Of a stretch of 64,000 nt of DNA, positions 45,805 to 55,124 are shown in pieces. The notes beneath the pieces were generated by a model. That model worked only from the letters and a program-made list of their open reading frames with translations, did not search any database and had not been told where the DNA came from. This DNA is from G965216745 sp965216745 (lineage in GTDB: Bacteria; Pseudomonadota; Alphaproteobacteria; Rickettsiales; Anaplasmataceae): positions 558,001 to 622,000 of the forward strand of contig OZ244191.1 in NCBI GenBank assembly GCA_965216745.1, written 5' to 3'. Numbering within the stretch: the first letter of the stretch is position 1; every line of letters starts with the position of its first letter. The translations under genes were made by a program, and so were the position numbers.

Positions 45805-47160
45805 TTAATTTTTACTTATTTTTTTATTATCATTGTTTATATTTTTTTGATTATTCTTTGTGAAATAAAAATAGAAAGGAAATCCGCTTGCAACAAAAAA
45901 TATAGAGACTAACAAATCTTTCAATGGTGTCAAAAATATTATACAAGTGCAAAACAGGAAAGAAATTGACGCTATAGATAATCTTATCTTTGATTTCTTA
46001 ATTTTATTGTTTAGCATTAATTTAATAGATGCAAGGCAAGATAAAAGGTATATAAACAGGAAACACGTGACTGATACATCTATAATTTCCTGTATTCTGG
46101 ATGAAAAAGATTGATTAGAAGTGATTATTAAGATACACGATATGCACGTTGTTGTTACTATCAAGCTAAAGCTAGGTGCACCTTTTGAATTTGTACTGTT
46201 GAACTTACTTGGGAATAATTTATCTTGAGAAAGACCAAGAGTTATATGTCCAGTTGTTATAGTCCAGGCATTTAATGTACCTATACATATTAAAGATGTA
46301 ATCAAGGACATTATCATATTCCAGTTTTCTCTTTTAAAAAGTGTCTGTGTTGCTTCGACATAAGGGGCTGAAGAATTTTCGAGAACTTCTCTATCCAATA
46401 AACCTATTATAAATGTAGTATTGAATATATATAACAAGGAAACACATAAAGTTCCAATTACTATTGCTGCAGGAATTGTTCGTTCTGGATTCTTAACCAA
46501 ACTTGCAGGTGTGGTTGCAGATTCTATCCCGATAAATCCCCATAATGTCAAAAAAACAGTTCCTGTGATCATTGATGTATATCCAGATTCTACAAGATCA
46601 GAAGAAGGGGTGAAATTGTTATGATCAAAATACTTTATTGCTAGAAAAGGGATTACAAGTAAGGGTATGAATTTTAATATGTTCAAAATCATTTCTAATG
46701 AAGCAGAAAATTTTATTCCTCTCATGTTAATTAGATTGACAGAAAATAATATCACCAGCTCAAGAAACAAAAACTGATAATTGCCTAGATTTCCAAACAA
46801 TTGTGCCATGTAAGTTGCAGCAGATATAACTAATGCTGCATTACTTACCCAAGATATTATCCAGTAAGTCCAACCACAAAAAAAACTAGATTTATCACCG
46901 AATGCATCTTTAACATAAACGTGAGGTCCACCAGTTCTAGGATTTGACGAACATAGGAATGAAAAAACCATAGATATGCAAATAGCGCCGATCCCAGATA
47001 TAATCCAACCAATTATTGAAAAGAAACCATAAGGAGCAAGTAGAGATGGTAGGAACAGTACTCCTGATCCTATCTGACTTCCGGTGACAATGCTGAAAAG
47101 ATACCAGAAACCTATTTTATTATTGTTATTCATAATTGGTCCACAAAAACTTATATTCAA
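45805..47160 (-). CDS. APC superfamily amino acid permease (AdiC-like)
   Basis: A 451-residue transporter of 12 helices. The first helix has TGSQIGSGVLFLPSLLAPYG, the G-S-G-V motif for substrate backbone binding in AdiC/PotE-type exchangers; NPRTGGPHVYVKDAFG and WGFIGIESATTPASLVKNPERTIP are further APC markers. It probably imports or exchanges a basic amino acid or similar metabolite, useful to an auxotrophic symbiont, which is inference. Two starts are near (MNISFCGP or MNNNNKIGF). It is convergent with fliD. Confidence 0.88.
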   Translation of the reverse strand: MNISFCGPIMNNNNKIGFWYLFSIVTGSQIGSGVLFLPSLLAPYGFFSIIGWIISGIGAICISMVFSFLCSSNPRTGGPHVYVKDAFGDKSSFFCGWTYWIISWVSNAALVISAATYMAQLFGNLGNYQFLFLELVILFSVNLINMRGIKFSASLEMILNILKFIPLLVIPFLAIKYFDHNNFTPSSDLVESGYTSMITGTVFLTLWGFIGIESATTPASLVKNPERTIPAAIVIGTLCVSLLYIFNTTFIIGLLDREVLENSSAPYVEATQTLFKRENWNMIMSLITSLICIGTLNAWTITTGHITLGLSQDKLFPSKFNSTNSKGAPSFSLIVTTTCISCILIITSNQSFSSRIQEIIDVSVTCFLFIYLLSCLASIKLMLNNKIKKSKIRLSIASISFLFCTCIIFLTPLKDLLVSIFFVASGFPFYFYFTKNNQKNINNDNKKISKN

Positions 47161-47315
47161 TTATACTGTACAAACTCAACTTGTTGCTTTAATGAGAATC
47201 TGTTACTTTACTTGATCAAAAAGACATAAGTCAAATATTTCTTGTTTTAGTTTTTATATAGTAAACTTACTGTATAATTCAAAACAATTAAGTAATCTTT
47301 GAGATCAATTGTGAT

Positions 47316-47354
47316 ATTTGAAACATATAATTCTTAGAATTATATGTTTCAAAT
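47316..47354. promoter_or_regulatory. Perfect 19-base inverted repeat
   Basis: ATTTGAAACATATAATTCT and its exact reverse complement are separated by one base. It lies between the end of the 5-FCL gene and the start of the permease on the minus strand, so it is downstream of the lon/5-FCL transcripts and about 160 bases upstream of the permease. No T tract follows, so a protein-binding site or hairpin is as likely as a terminator. Confidence 0.75.
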
Positions 47355-47443
47355 AGTGATGATTATAAAAAATGATTTTTTTTGTATGTTGAAAAGCATT
47401 AAGATATATTCTTGAGTTTATTGTAAGCCAGTCTAACACTGAT

Positions 47444-47983
47444 TCATAGTATTTTGGATTGTGAACATTTTTCAGTGTAAATTTTCTTCTCTGTTATAAC
47501 CATATCTAATGTTTGATCCCATGGATCATTCGGTATTCTCATTACTTGCTGATTTTCATATCCTATTCCGATACATAAAGTTTTGCTTTGTTTGAGTTTT
47601 TTTAGATTTTTGTCATAAAACCCTTTTCCCATTCCAATTCTATTCATTTTCTCGTCAAATGCCACTAAAGGTATGATCATGATATCTATATCTTGTATTT
47701 TATGTGGATTAAATTCTTCTTTTTGCCAGTTTATAAAAATCATATTATGACCAATAACTTTTGGTATTAATATTATATGCTGTAGTTTGAGAAGAATATG
47801 CATTAAAGGAGTTGGATCTATCTCAGAGTCAATAGGTTGATAAGCAGCAATTATGCCATTATTGGGGATCAAAATATTGTGTAAAAAAATTTGCGATAGT
47901 TGTTGTGATGCTGAGATTTTATTGTTTTTATTTTTTCTCTTTAATCTACAAGATATCCTGAGTAAATTTTTTATATAATTCAT
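47444..47983 (-). CDS. fau: 5-formyltetrahydrofolate cyclo-ligase
   Basis: ATP-dependent enzyme converting 5-formyl-THF to 5,10-methenyl-THF. The diagnostic glycine motif is RIGMGKGFYDKNL (about residues 126-138), preceded by IIPLVAFD and followed by LCIGIGYENQ. Length 179 is typical. In many bacteria it sits next to 6S RNA; here it is 17 kb away. It is 34 bases downstream of lon on the same strand. Confidence 0.93.
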   Translation of the reverse strand: MNYIKNLLRISCRLKRKNKNNKISASQQLSQIFLHNILIPNNGIIAAYQPIDSEIDPTPLMHILLKLQHIILIPKVIGHNMIFINWQKEEFNPHKIQDIDIMIIPLVAFDEKMNRIGMGKGFYDKNLKKLKQSKTLCIGIGYENQQVMRIPNDPWDQTLDMVITEKKIYTEKCSQSKIL

Positions 47984-48017
47984 TTAATTTGAGAATAAAT
48001 AATATTTCTAATTCTCA

Positions 48018-50495
48018 TCAGGAAGATTTGTTATGTTTTGAAGTCAAGGCTATATCCAATACTAAGTCAACATTTTTAACTGGAATTATAGATAGCTGAT
48101 TCTTGATTGCATCAGGAATGTCTTGTAAATCTTTTTCATTTTCTTCGGGTATTATAACTTTTTTAATTCCTCCTCTATGAGCAGCAAGTAGTTTTTCTTT
48201 TAACCCTCCAATCGGTAAAACCATTCCTCTTAAAGTCACTTCTCCAGTCATTGCAACTTCTTTTGAAACAGGTATGTTGGTCATTAGAGATACAATTGCA
48301 GTAAACATACCCACGCCTGCAGAAGGTCCATCTTTTGGGACAGCGCCCTGAGGGACATGAATATGTATATTCCATTTTTTGTATTCTTCTGGTTCAATGC
48401 CAAAAGTTTTACATTTAGAATATAAACAATTATGAGCTGCTTGTATTGATTCTTTCATTACATCTCCTAGCTTACCTGTGCTGCTTATTTTCCCTTCTCC
48501 AGGAACTTTGACTGCTTCAATGGTCAACAATTCACCACCAACTTGGGTGTATGCCAATCCCGTTACAGCTCCTATAGAGTCTTCTTTCTCTGCCACGCCA
48601 AATTCATATTGTTTAGGTCCCAGGTATTCAGAAAGATTGTCAGGGCCAATAACTATATTTTTCTCATCAGAAGTGAATATTTTTTTTATTGCTTTTCTTA
48701 TTAAAGTGGCAAGTTCTCTTTTTAAATTTCTCACACCACTTTCTTTTGTATAATTGCGTATAAGAGCATAAACTCCTTCTTGCGAAATGGACCATTCATT
48801 TTCATTGATACAATGATCCTTCATTATTGAAGGTAATATGTGAGATTTAGCTATGTTAAACTTTTCTTCTTCCGTATATCCATCCAAAAATATAATTTCC
48901 ATCCTATCTAGCAATGGAGAGGGCAGGTTAGTGGAGTTTGCTGTGGCAACAAACATTATGTTTGAAAGGTTGTACTCTACTCCAAGGTAATGATCTACAA
49001 AATATTTGTTATGTTCAGAATCTAAAACCTCAAGCAAAGCTGAGTAAGGATCTCCTCTTATATCAGATATCATTTTATCTATTTCATCTAATAAAAACAA
49101 AGGGTTCGAAGTTTTAGCTTTTTTAAGGCACTGTATTATTTTTCCAGGCATCGAGCCTATATAGGTTCTTCTATGCCCACGAATCTCGGATTCATCTTTT
49201 ACGCCACCAAGTGATATTCTCAGAAAATCTCTCCCAGTAGCTTGTGCTATTGACCCAGCCAAAGAAGTTTTCCCCACTCCAGGAGGTCCAACAAGACATA
49301 GTATTGGCCCTTTTATCTTTTTTGTTCTTTTGTGTACTGCAAGATATTCTAATATTCTTTCTTTGACTTTAGTCATTCCATGGTGATTTTTTTCTAATAC
49401 TGAAGAAGCAAATTTTAAATCAGTTTTGAGTCGTGCCTTTTTTTCCCAGGGTATGCATAAAAGCCAATCTAAATAGTTTCTTATTACTGATGCTTCTGCT
49501 GACATTGGTGTCATCATTTTGAGTTTTTTGATTTCATTCAGAGCTTCGTCTCTGGCTTCTTTTGATAAAGGAGTTTTGTTGATTTTCTTTTCAAGTTCTG
49601 CTATTTCGCCAGAATCTTCAGATGATTCATTGTCACCTAATTCTTTTTGTATTGCTTTCAACTGTTCATTTAGATAATAAACTCTTTGAGTGTTTTCCAT
49701 CTGTGATTTCACTCTTTGTCTTATTTTTTGTTCTGTATCAAGTACTCCTATTTCCTCTTTAAGTAATTCGTACACTTTTATTAGTCTTTTATGGACGTCA
49801 AAAGTCTCAAGAATCAATTGTTTGCTTTCAATTTTTACTTCTAAATGTGATGTTATTGCATCTGCGAGTCTTGAGGCTCCTTGATCTTGAAGCTTGAGTA
49901 TTGTGGAATTTGCTTCAGGATTGATTTTTGTACTTAGTTTTATGCATTCTTGAAAATCTGCTATTAAAGATCTCTTTAAAGCCTCTATTTCTGTCTCATT
50001 TTGTGAATCGTAATCTATGTCGTCTATTGCTTCAACAATGGCGGAGATGAACTTTTCCCCTTTATGGAAATCCAAAGCTTGTGCTCTTGTTTCGACTTTT
50101 GTGAGCAACTTGGCAGTGTTATCAGGAAGTTTTATGATTTGCAACACTTCGGCTATTACTCCAACATCATAAAGCTGTTCGGGTGTTGGGTCGTCAACAT
50201 AAGCGCTTTTCTGAGTTAAAAGCAAGATTTTATTATCTGATGCTACAGCGCTTTGTAAAGCTGATAAAGATTTCTCTCTACCAACCACTATTGGAGGGAT
50301 ATCTCCGGGATAAAAAACTGAATCTCTTATAGCTAATACAGGTATTGTTTTAGATTCAGTGAGATTTTTTTCTGCGCTGTCAACTTCTTCCATATCATCA
50401 ATGGATATATTTTGGTCTGAAATATGGCCCTGACTTTCTTCTTCTTCTGATTGTGATAAAAAAAAAATACTACCTTTGTAAGTACTACATTGCAT
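48018..50495 (-). CDS. lon: ATP-dependent protease Lon
   Basis: Cytoplasmic AAA+ protease for damaged and regulatory proteins. N domain about 45-260 (RDSVFYPGDIPPIVVGREKS); ATPase Walker A GPPGVGKTSLAG near residue 405, Walker B FLLDEIDKM; protease domain with the serine in KDGPSAGVGMF (about 725) and lysine in GGLKEKLLAAH (about 768). Length 825 includes a polar N-terminal extension of about 48 residues rich in Asp/Glu/Ser that Lon proteins often lack; a later start is possible. Confidence 0.96.
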   Translation of the reverse strand: MQCSTYKGSIFFLSQSEEEESQGHISDQNISIDDMEEVDSAEKNLTESKTIPVLAIRDSVFYPGDIPPIVVGREKSLSALQSAVASDNKILLLTQKSAYVDDPTPEQLYDVGVIAEVLQIIKLPDNTAKLLTKVETRAQALDFHKGEKFISAIVEAIDDIDYDSQNETEIEALKRSLIADFQECIKLSTKINPEANSTILKLQDQGASRLADAITSHLEVKIESKQLILETFDVHKRLIKVYELLKEEIGVLDTEQKIRQRVKSQMENTQRVYYLNEQLKAIQKELGDNESSEDSGEIAELEKKINKTPLSKEARDEALNEIKKLKMMTPMSAEASVIRNYLDWLLCIPWEKKARLKTDLKFASSVLEKNHHGMTKVKERILEYLAVHKRTKKIKGPILCLVGPPGVGKTSLAGSIAQATGRDFLRISLGGVKDESEIRGHRRTYIGSMPGKIIQCLKKAKTSNPLFLLDEIDKMISDIRGDPYSALLEVLDSEHNKYFVDHYLGVEYNLSNIMFVATANSTNLPSPLLDRMEIIFLDGYTEEEKFNIAKSHILPSIMKDHCINENEWSISQEGVYALIRNYTKESGVRNLKRELATLIRKAIKKIFTSDEKNIVIGPDNLSEYLGPKQYEFGVAEKEDSIGAVTGLAYTQVGGELLTIEAVKVPGEGKISSTGKLGDVMKESIQAAHNCLYSKCKTFGIEPEEYKKWNIHIHVPQGAVPKDGPSAGVGMFTAIVSLMTNIPVSKEVAMTGEVTLRGMVLPIGGLKEKLLAAHRGGIKKVIIPEENEKDLQDIPDAIKNQLSIIPVKNVDLVLDIALTSKHNKSS

Positions 50496-50690
50496 GTTTT
50501 GCGCTCCAAATGTTTAGAATTAGTATAATCGGGTTATGTTCTACATTCAATAGTCATTATGATCGATGAACATATAAAAGTGTTGAGTATCAGTCTATAT
50601 AAATTATATTTAATTATAAAATAGCTTTACAGATGTTTGTAATCAATTTTCATATAACAAAGAAAATGATAAGTTTTTTTATATATTTGA

Positions 50691-51182
50691 TTATGAATCA
50701 TCAATTTTTTTGGGTATTCTTATTTCGATATATCGGTTTTTTATATCAACTTTAGGGAAAATATCTTGTGAAAAACTGAATGATTCTTCTTGATCAAATA
50801 AGTTCTTTATTGTCATTATGTCACCTGCACCATAATTTTCTATTTTCGTGATAATTCCATATTTTTTTTCCATGCTGAATACCTCCATGCCTATTAAGTC
50901 ATATGAGTAAAAAGTATTTTGATCTGTGATTGGTTCTGCTTCTCTTAAAAATATATTCTTACCGACTATCTGTTTTGCATCATCTATCGAATCTATTGTT
51001 TGAACTTTTATCCATATGAAGTTTTTTTTTGAATCCAGAATATTGATAGTCAAAAGAGGAAAAGATTCTATATAGCAAACGGATAAGTCAGGTAGGTCAT
51101 TTACTATTACTGTGGATTTCAATACACCTTTTAGTCCTTTAGTGGAAACGACTTTAGCTACTGGTTGTTCAAATACTTTCAT
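50691..51182 (-). CDS. rimM: Ribosome maturation factor RimM
   Basis: Assists maturation of the 30S head domain. Two beta-barrel domains: N-terminal PVAKVVSTKGLKGVLKST and DAKQIVGKNIFL, and C-terminal PRC barrel with YDLIGMEVFS and the IENYGAGDIMTI motif. About 163 residues, normal. ATG 51182 (MKVFEQPVAK) overlaps the acidic orphan gene upstream by 14 bases. The usual trmD-rpsP neighbours are not here. Confidence 0.9.
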   Translation of the reverse strand: MKVFEQPVAKVVSTKGLKGVLKSTVIVNDLPDLSVCYIESFPLLTINILDSKKNFIWIKVQTIDSIDDAKQIVGKNIFLREAEPITDQNTFYSYDLIGMEVFSMEKKYGIITKIENYGAGDIMTIKNLFDQEESFSFSQDIFPKVDIKNRYIEIRIPKKIDDS

Positions 51183-51750
51183 TTGTATTTGTAAGATCAT
51201 CTGGATCATCAGAGTCTTTTGGTTCAGAGTCGAGTTCGCTGATTTCTTCTTGTGTATCTGATTCTAGATCTAGATCTAATGAAGTGTCTAATTCATCGTT
51301 ATAGAACATAGCATTTTGTTTGGAATATTCTTCTGTGTGAACTTGAATACTTTCGCTTTCATTTTGGTTTTGGTCTACTTCCTGTGTTTCTCCTGGTGAT
51401 GTTATATTGAACGGGACATAACCAAACTCTGACCCACTTCCTTGACATCTATGTATCAGTCCTTTTACTAAAGACTTATTATTAAGCAAGCCCTCTCGCA
51501 TTTCTTGAACAGAAGCTGTAGTAGATTTTTTGCAATTTTTGACTTTGGATTTCAATCCTGAACTTAGGTCATATGACCTCTGTATGCAAAGAACTGTGCG
51601 ATAGAATATATTTTCGAGGTTATGTTTGAAGATTTCAGAATTTGGATGAAACATTGGCTCATATTCATCTGTTTGCTCTGTCATGTTTGTTGAGCAGTGT
51701 TGATATTTCTGATCATTTTTGATTTGATTGTTTTCAAAATTTTCTTCCAT
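51169..51750 (-). CDS. Acidic protein of unknown function overlapping rimM
   Basis: 193-residue protein without recognised family. An N-terminal polar section is followed by a helical part (about 37-105, NSEIFKHNLENIFYRTVLCI onward, which has a faint phasin-like look) and then a strongly acidic C-terminus (about 150-190) with LDTSLDLDLESDTQEE-type runs. Such an acidic tail could bind cations, chaperone or mimic nucleic acid; no evidence decides. It overlaps the rimM start by 14 bases and follows the XRE gene after 10 bases, so the three form one operon. Confidence 0.65.
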   Translation of the reverse strand: MEENFENNQIKNDQKYQHCSTNMTEQTDEYEPMFHPNSEIFKHNLENIFYRTVLCIQRSYDLSSGLKSKVKNCKKSTTASVQEMREGLLNNKSLVKGLIHRCQGSGSEFGYVPFNITSPGETQEVDQNQNESESIQVHTEEYSKQNAMFYNDELDTSLDLDLESDTQEEISELDSEPKDSDDPDDLTNTNESI

Positions 51751-51760
51751 TTAGACCTCG

Positions 51761-52117
51761 TTAATCTGTATGTCGGGTTAAGCGATGTAAATCTTCTTCT
51801 GAATCATATATCTTAGAATCATTATCAGAATTAATTCCTGTCAAAGAAAAAGAAATCCCATATCCAACAAGACTAAGGAATTTTAGCAATCTTTCCAAGG
51901 AAAATCCAGCGCTTTTGCCATTTTTTATATGAGATATTTTAGGTTGATCTATCCCCAGCACTTTTGCTGCATGCTTCTGATTCCATCCTTTTTTTGCGAT
52001 TATTTTGGCAATTTTGTTAATAACTATGGTTTTTACTTCTTTGATATCATCCACGGGTATAACATAGTTGTCATCTTTGACAATTATGGGGTCATTATTG
52101 ACTCTAAAATCGTTCAT
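51761..52117 (-). CDS. XRE-family transcription regulator (HTH_37 type)
   Basis: 118-residue DNA-binding protein with the HigA-2-like helix-turn-helix at about 44-83: KKGWNQKHAAKVLGIDQPK then ISHIKNGKSAGFSLERLLKFL. This subgroup is often an antitoxin or autorepressor, but no toxin gene is adjacent. ATG 52117 (MNDFRVNNDPI) has GGAGG just upstream and is clearly the start, rather than the ATG at 52165. An inverted repeat directly in front looks like its own operator. Acidic C-terminal tail. Confidence 0.9.
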   Translation of the reverse strand: MNDFRVNNDPIIVKDDNYVIPVDDIKEVKTIVINKIAKIIAKKGWNQKHAAKVLGIDQPKISHIKNGKSAGFSLERLLKFLSLVGYGISFSLTGINSDNDSKIYDSEEDLHRLTRHTD

Positions 52118-52688
52118 AAGCCTCCGAAATATTATACTTACAAACAATATTTTCGTTGTTTGCAAGTATTAATCTATTGTTAATCATTATAATAAAACTA
52201 ACATAGTTTGTAAATAATGTATATAGGTTTCTTTAACACTGCTGTATAAAATCAAAATATTGACTTTATAAATTGATAATTTTACATTTATTGTGAATTT
52301 TTTTACATATGTGTTTTTTTAAGGAAGTGATTTTCTTGATTGTTATTTCATTTAATATGATAATTTGTATTATATGCTTTTATAAATTAGTGACGTGAAG
52401 ACTATTATTATTATATTTAATTAGTATTTTCGAAGCTTGAGTTTAGTGAAGAATTTTTCATTGCTAGGATTTTGTATGAGTTTTATTAATCTGTTTGTTG
52501 AGAGGAATAGAGGTTTGACCTTAAAATAAATACAAATTGGTTATTTATGTTCTGGTTGTGTGCATTTTATATAATTACATCATATATAGAATATAGAAAA
52601 TTGTGTTTCATAAAATAATGCATTTCTATGTATAATAAATAAATTATATGTATAAATAAAAATTTTATTAAAGCTAGTAGTTTGATCT
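52118..52688. other. Regulatory and AT-rich spacer between XRE gene and popZ
   Basis: 571 bases. The first 100 hold the XRE ribosome binding site, the inverted repeat and the third half-site. The remainder is simple AT-rich sequence with no coding frame or RNA gene that I can support. Confidence 0.5.
52137..52166. promoter_or_regulatory. Candidate XRE autoregulatory operator
   Basis: An inverted repeat CTTACAAACAA-N8-TTGTTTGCAAG with 10 of 11 arm positions paired sits 20 bases upstream of the XRE start. A third related half-site TAGTTTGTAAA lies at 52204-52214. Position and symmetry fit a repressor site controlling this operon. Confidence 0.65.
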
Positions 52689-53072
52689 CTATTTATGCAT
52701 AATTTTCTTGATTTCATTTTCTACTATTTCACGAACCATACCAGGCAAATTTTCTTCAATCCATTCTGATAGCTGAGGTTTTAGTAATTTTAGAATCCAA
52801 TCTTCCATAGACACATCACAAAAAGTACTCTTTTTGTTCTTATTTTTTAACCGCGTCACAAGAGCTTGAACATCATCAATTGATTCAAGATTTCTAGCTT
52901 CTTGTTCAATTGAAAGATTTGAATGATCATTTGAAGTCTTTTGAGTTATTTTCTCTAAATGGGTTTCTGCATCGTCATCTGGTACTATTTCAGTAAGTTC
53001 TAGAACATCATCTGAAGATTGTCCTGACATTGCCTTCTTGATGCTTTCTATAGTTGAGTGTTTGTCATTCAT
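52689..53072 (-). CDS. popZ: PopZ-family polar organizing protein (DUF2497)
   Basis: 127-residue protein. The N-terminal motif STIESIKKAMSG and the acidic, low-complexity middle (DDDAETHLE region) are followed by the conserved C-terminal oligomerisation module, VSMEDWILKLLKPQLSEWIEENLPGMVREIVENEIKKI, which is the alphaproteobacterial PopZ/DUF2497 pattern (L.p.L..WLDeNLP.lVE.LV..EI). PopZ forms a polar microdomain that anchors ParB and recruits signalling kinases. This copy is shorter than the 170-180 residues of Caulobacter PopZ, with a reduced acidic linker. CckA at the window's right end is a known partner. Confidence 0.85.
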   Translation of the reverse strand: MNDKHSTIESIKKAMSGQSSDDVLELTEIVPDDDAETHLEKITQKTSNDHSNLSIEQEARNLESIDDVQALVTRLKNKNKKSTFCDVSMEDWILKLLKPQLSEWIEENLPGMVREIVENEIKKIMHK

Positions 53073-53151
53073 AATGAAGGTTTATATCACATTATGTGTT
53101 TAATTAACAGTTAACCTAGGTGTTATAGTAGTCATATTATTCTAACAGTTT

Positions 53152-53874
53152 TCATTTTGTCTCTGAGCGGGATTTGTTTATTAACAGCGTTAATATCAAT
53201 TCATCTATTCGATTTTTTATTACATAAATATTCTTTGTCCAACTTATGCTTTGAGCTATTTTGGTGCTTATAGTGTATGCTTCAATATGATTTATAATAC
53301 TATAATGTTTTGTATAATAATTTTCTATTAATTTCTCGAATATTTGTGCTGTATATAATGAATAAAGTATTATACCGTTTATTTCTCCATTTATGATTTT
53401 ATCTATTATTCCTGATGAGAGTTTTTTTATTGGATGCATTTCATAAGCAATAATTTGTTCTATATTAAACTGTGGTAATGCATTTATTATATCATAAGAC
53501 ACCCTGCTACCTGATATATATATTAATTTCTGATCGATTTCAATATTTCGTTCTATGTATCTCATTAATGCTTTTATGTTTCCATCGCAGGTATGAATTT
53601 TCTTGATTCCTAATTTTACTGCTAATTCTGTAGTGGCTTTACCTATACTTATTATCTCATTATTTTTTATTAAATGAATAGGAATAGATCTCAAGGTGTT
53701 TTTACTGGTGATTATAATTTTATGTTTTTTGATTTTTTCTGATGGAATTTGCCTAATTTTCCTTTCCAATAGTGGACTTATTGTTGCTTTTAAATCCTTA
53801 TATCTTTGTATTGCAAAATACATGTTATAAGAATCTTCAATTGGTCTTGTTAATAATATGTTATATACACTCAT
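53152..53874 (-). CDS. hemD: Uroporphyrinogen-III synthase
   Basis: HemD closes the tetrapyrrole ring in heme synthesis. The family is weakly conserved; visible marks are the start NILLTRPIEDS, IIITSKNTLRSI, ISIGKATTELAVKLGI, LIYISGSRVSYDI and IIAYEMHPI. Length 240 is typical. ATG 53874 (MSVYNILLTRP) is preferred to one seven codons upstream. It is divergent from rnd by 48 bases. Confidence 0.82.
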   Translation of the reverse strand: MSVYNILLTRPIEDSYNMYFAIQRYKDLKATISPLLERKIRQIPSEKIKKHKIIITSKNTLRSIPIHLIKNNEIISIGKATTELAVKLGIKKIHTCDGNIKALMRYIERNIEIDQKLIYISGSRVSYDIINALPQFNIEQIIAYEMHPIKKLSSGIIDKIINGEINGIILYSLYTAQIFEKLIENYYTKHYSIINHIEAYTISTKIAQSISWTKNIYVIKNRIDELILTLLINKSRSETK

Positions 53875-53922
53875 AGTTTGACATGATAACCACATGTGAT
53901 ATGTTGTATAACATAATATTCT

Positions 53923-55044
53923 TTGACTCTATTCTTTTTATACTTGTCTTCATCTAGTGATTTATTTGTTTTTATTGATTCTGGGCAAATATTTGATGTT
54001 TGTGAGTCAATCATTACATCATCGTCCGGTTTTATTGCTGTTGACACCGAATTTTTTCGCATCAGATCTCAGTATTATCCAAAAATCTCTCTAGTTCAGA
54101 TTTCCTGTCCATCTGGATGTTTTGTTTTTGACATGCTTTCTAATGAAATTTCTGACTTCAATCCTTTGATTGATGTTTTTTTATCAAAAGAGATTGTGAA
54201 AGTTTTTCATGATTGCAAACAAGATGTTTCTGCTATTTATCATGCTTTGGGGGTATATCCGAATCCAATAGCCGATACTCAAATAGCAATGATGTTTTGT
54301 AGGAATTATGAAAGCAAAGTCGGTTATTCTGTTTTAGTCAATGAAATGTTGGGAGTGCATTTGGAAAAATCTTATAAGAGAGCGGATTGGTCTAAGCGTC
54401 CTATGCCTATAAAACAATTACGTTATGCTGCTTTTGACGTACTTTATTTACATAAAATCTATGAAAAAATTAACCATTTGCTGAGAGAATGTGGCAGGTT
54501 AGAGTGGTTCAAAGAAGAGATGAATTATTATTCTTCTCCTTCTTATCCTATATGCTCTGTTTCGAATAATTTATTAGAAAATCTCAGAATAATCAGAGAC
54601 CATGTTGCAAGAAGAGATAATACAAACAAATCTATTGTCTTGTCTGATGTCTCTATAATCAAGATATGCCAAAGAATGCCTAAGACATTTGATGAATTTT
54701 CTGCTCTTGTTGAACATAAATTGTCATATGATGATATTATGAGAATTATAGATACTGTTTCTTTATCCTCGAAGTCTGTTTCATTAGATTGTGATATGTC
54801 TGTAATATGGCTATTAAATACAATGGTAGAGTCGCGTTGTAGACAATTTGATATTTCAAAGCTTTTAGTAGCATCTAGAAGTGAAATAATTATGATGGTT
54901 CAAGGAATGAAAACTAGGTTATCTTATGGTTGGCGATATGTTTTTATCGGAAAGGAAGTGATTTCTTGTATAGAAAGTGAAGAATGTTTGTTGTCTTTTA
55001 TAATGAAAAAAGGCTCAATATCTTCTTCAAAAGTTGTGTTGTGA
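53923..55044 (+). CDS. rnd: Ribonuclease D
   Basis: 3'-5' exoribonuclease acting on tRNA precursors. DEDDy exonuclease residues are in AVDTEFFRI, VFHDCKQDV and RYAAFDVLYLHKIY; an HRDC-like helical region follows at about 205-290. About 370 residues, typical. The start is uncertain (TTG 53923 given); the catalytic domain begins near residue 30. This is the second RNase D-type enzyme in the window besides NrnC. Confidence 0.92.
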   Translation: MTLFFLYLSSSSDLFVFIDSGQIFDVCESIITSSSGFIAVDTEFFRIRSQYYPKISLVQISCPSGCFVFDMLSNEISDFNPLIDVFLSKEIVKVFHDCKQDVSAIYHALGVYPNPIADTQIAMMFCRNYESKVGYSVLVNEMLGVHLEKSYKRADWSKRPMPIKQLRYAAFDVLYLHKIYEKINHLLRECGRLEWFKEEMNYYSSPSYPICSVSNNLLENLRIIRDHVARRDNTNKSIVLSDVSIIKICQRMPKTFDEFSALVEHKLSYDDIMRIIDTVSLSSKSVSLDCDMSVIWLLNTMVESRCRQFDISKLLVASRSEIIMMVQGMKTRLSYGWRYVFIGKEVISCIESEECLLSFIMKKGSISSSKVVL

Positions 55045-55124
55045 TTTTTTGTACATTTTGTAGCACTAGAGTATGTAGTTCAATAAATTGTTAAAATATC
55101 ATGTTATGGAGTTAAAGCAATTTT

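Noticed and set aside
51761..52117. HigA-like antitoxin of a toxin-antitoxin pair
   Set aside because: The helix-turn-helix subgroup fits, but neither neighbour resembles a RelE/HigB or other toxin, so only a regulator is called.
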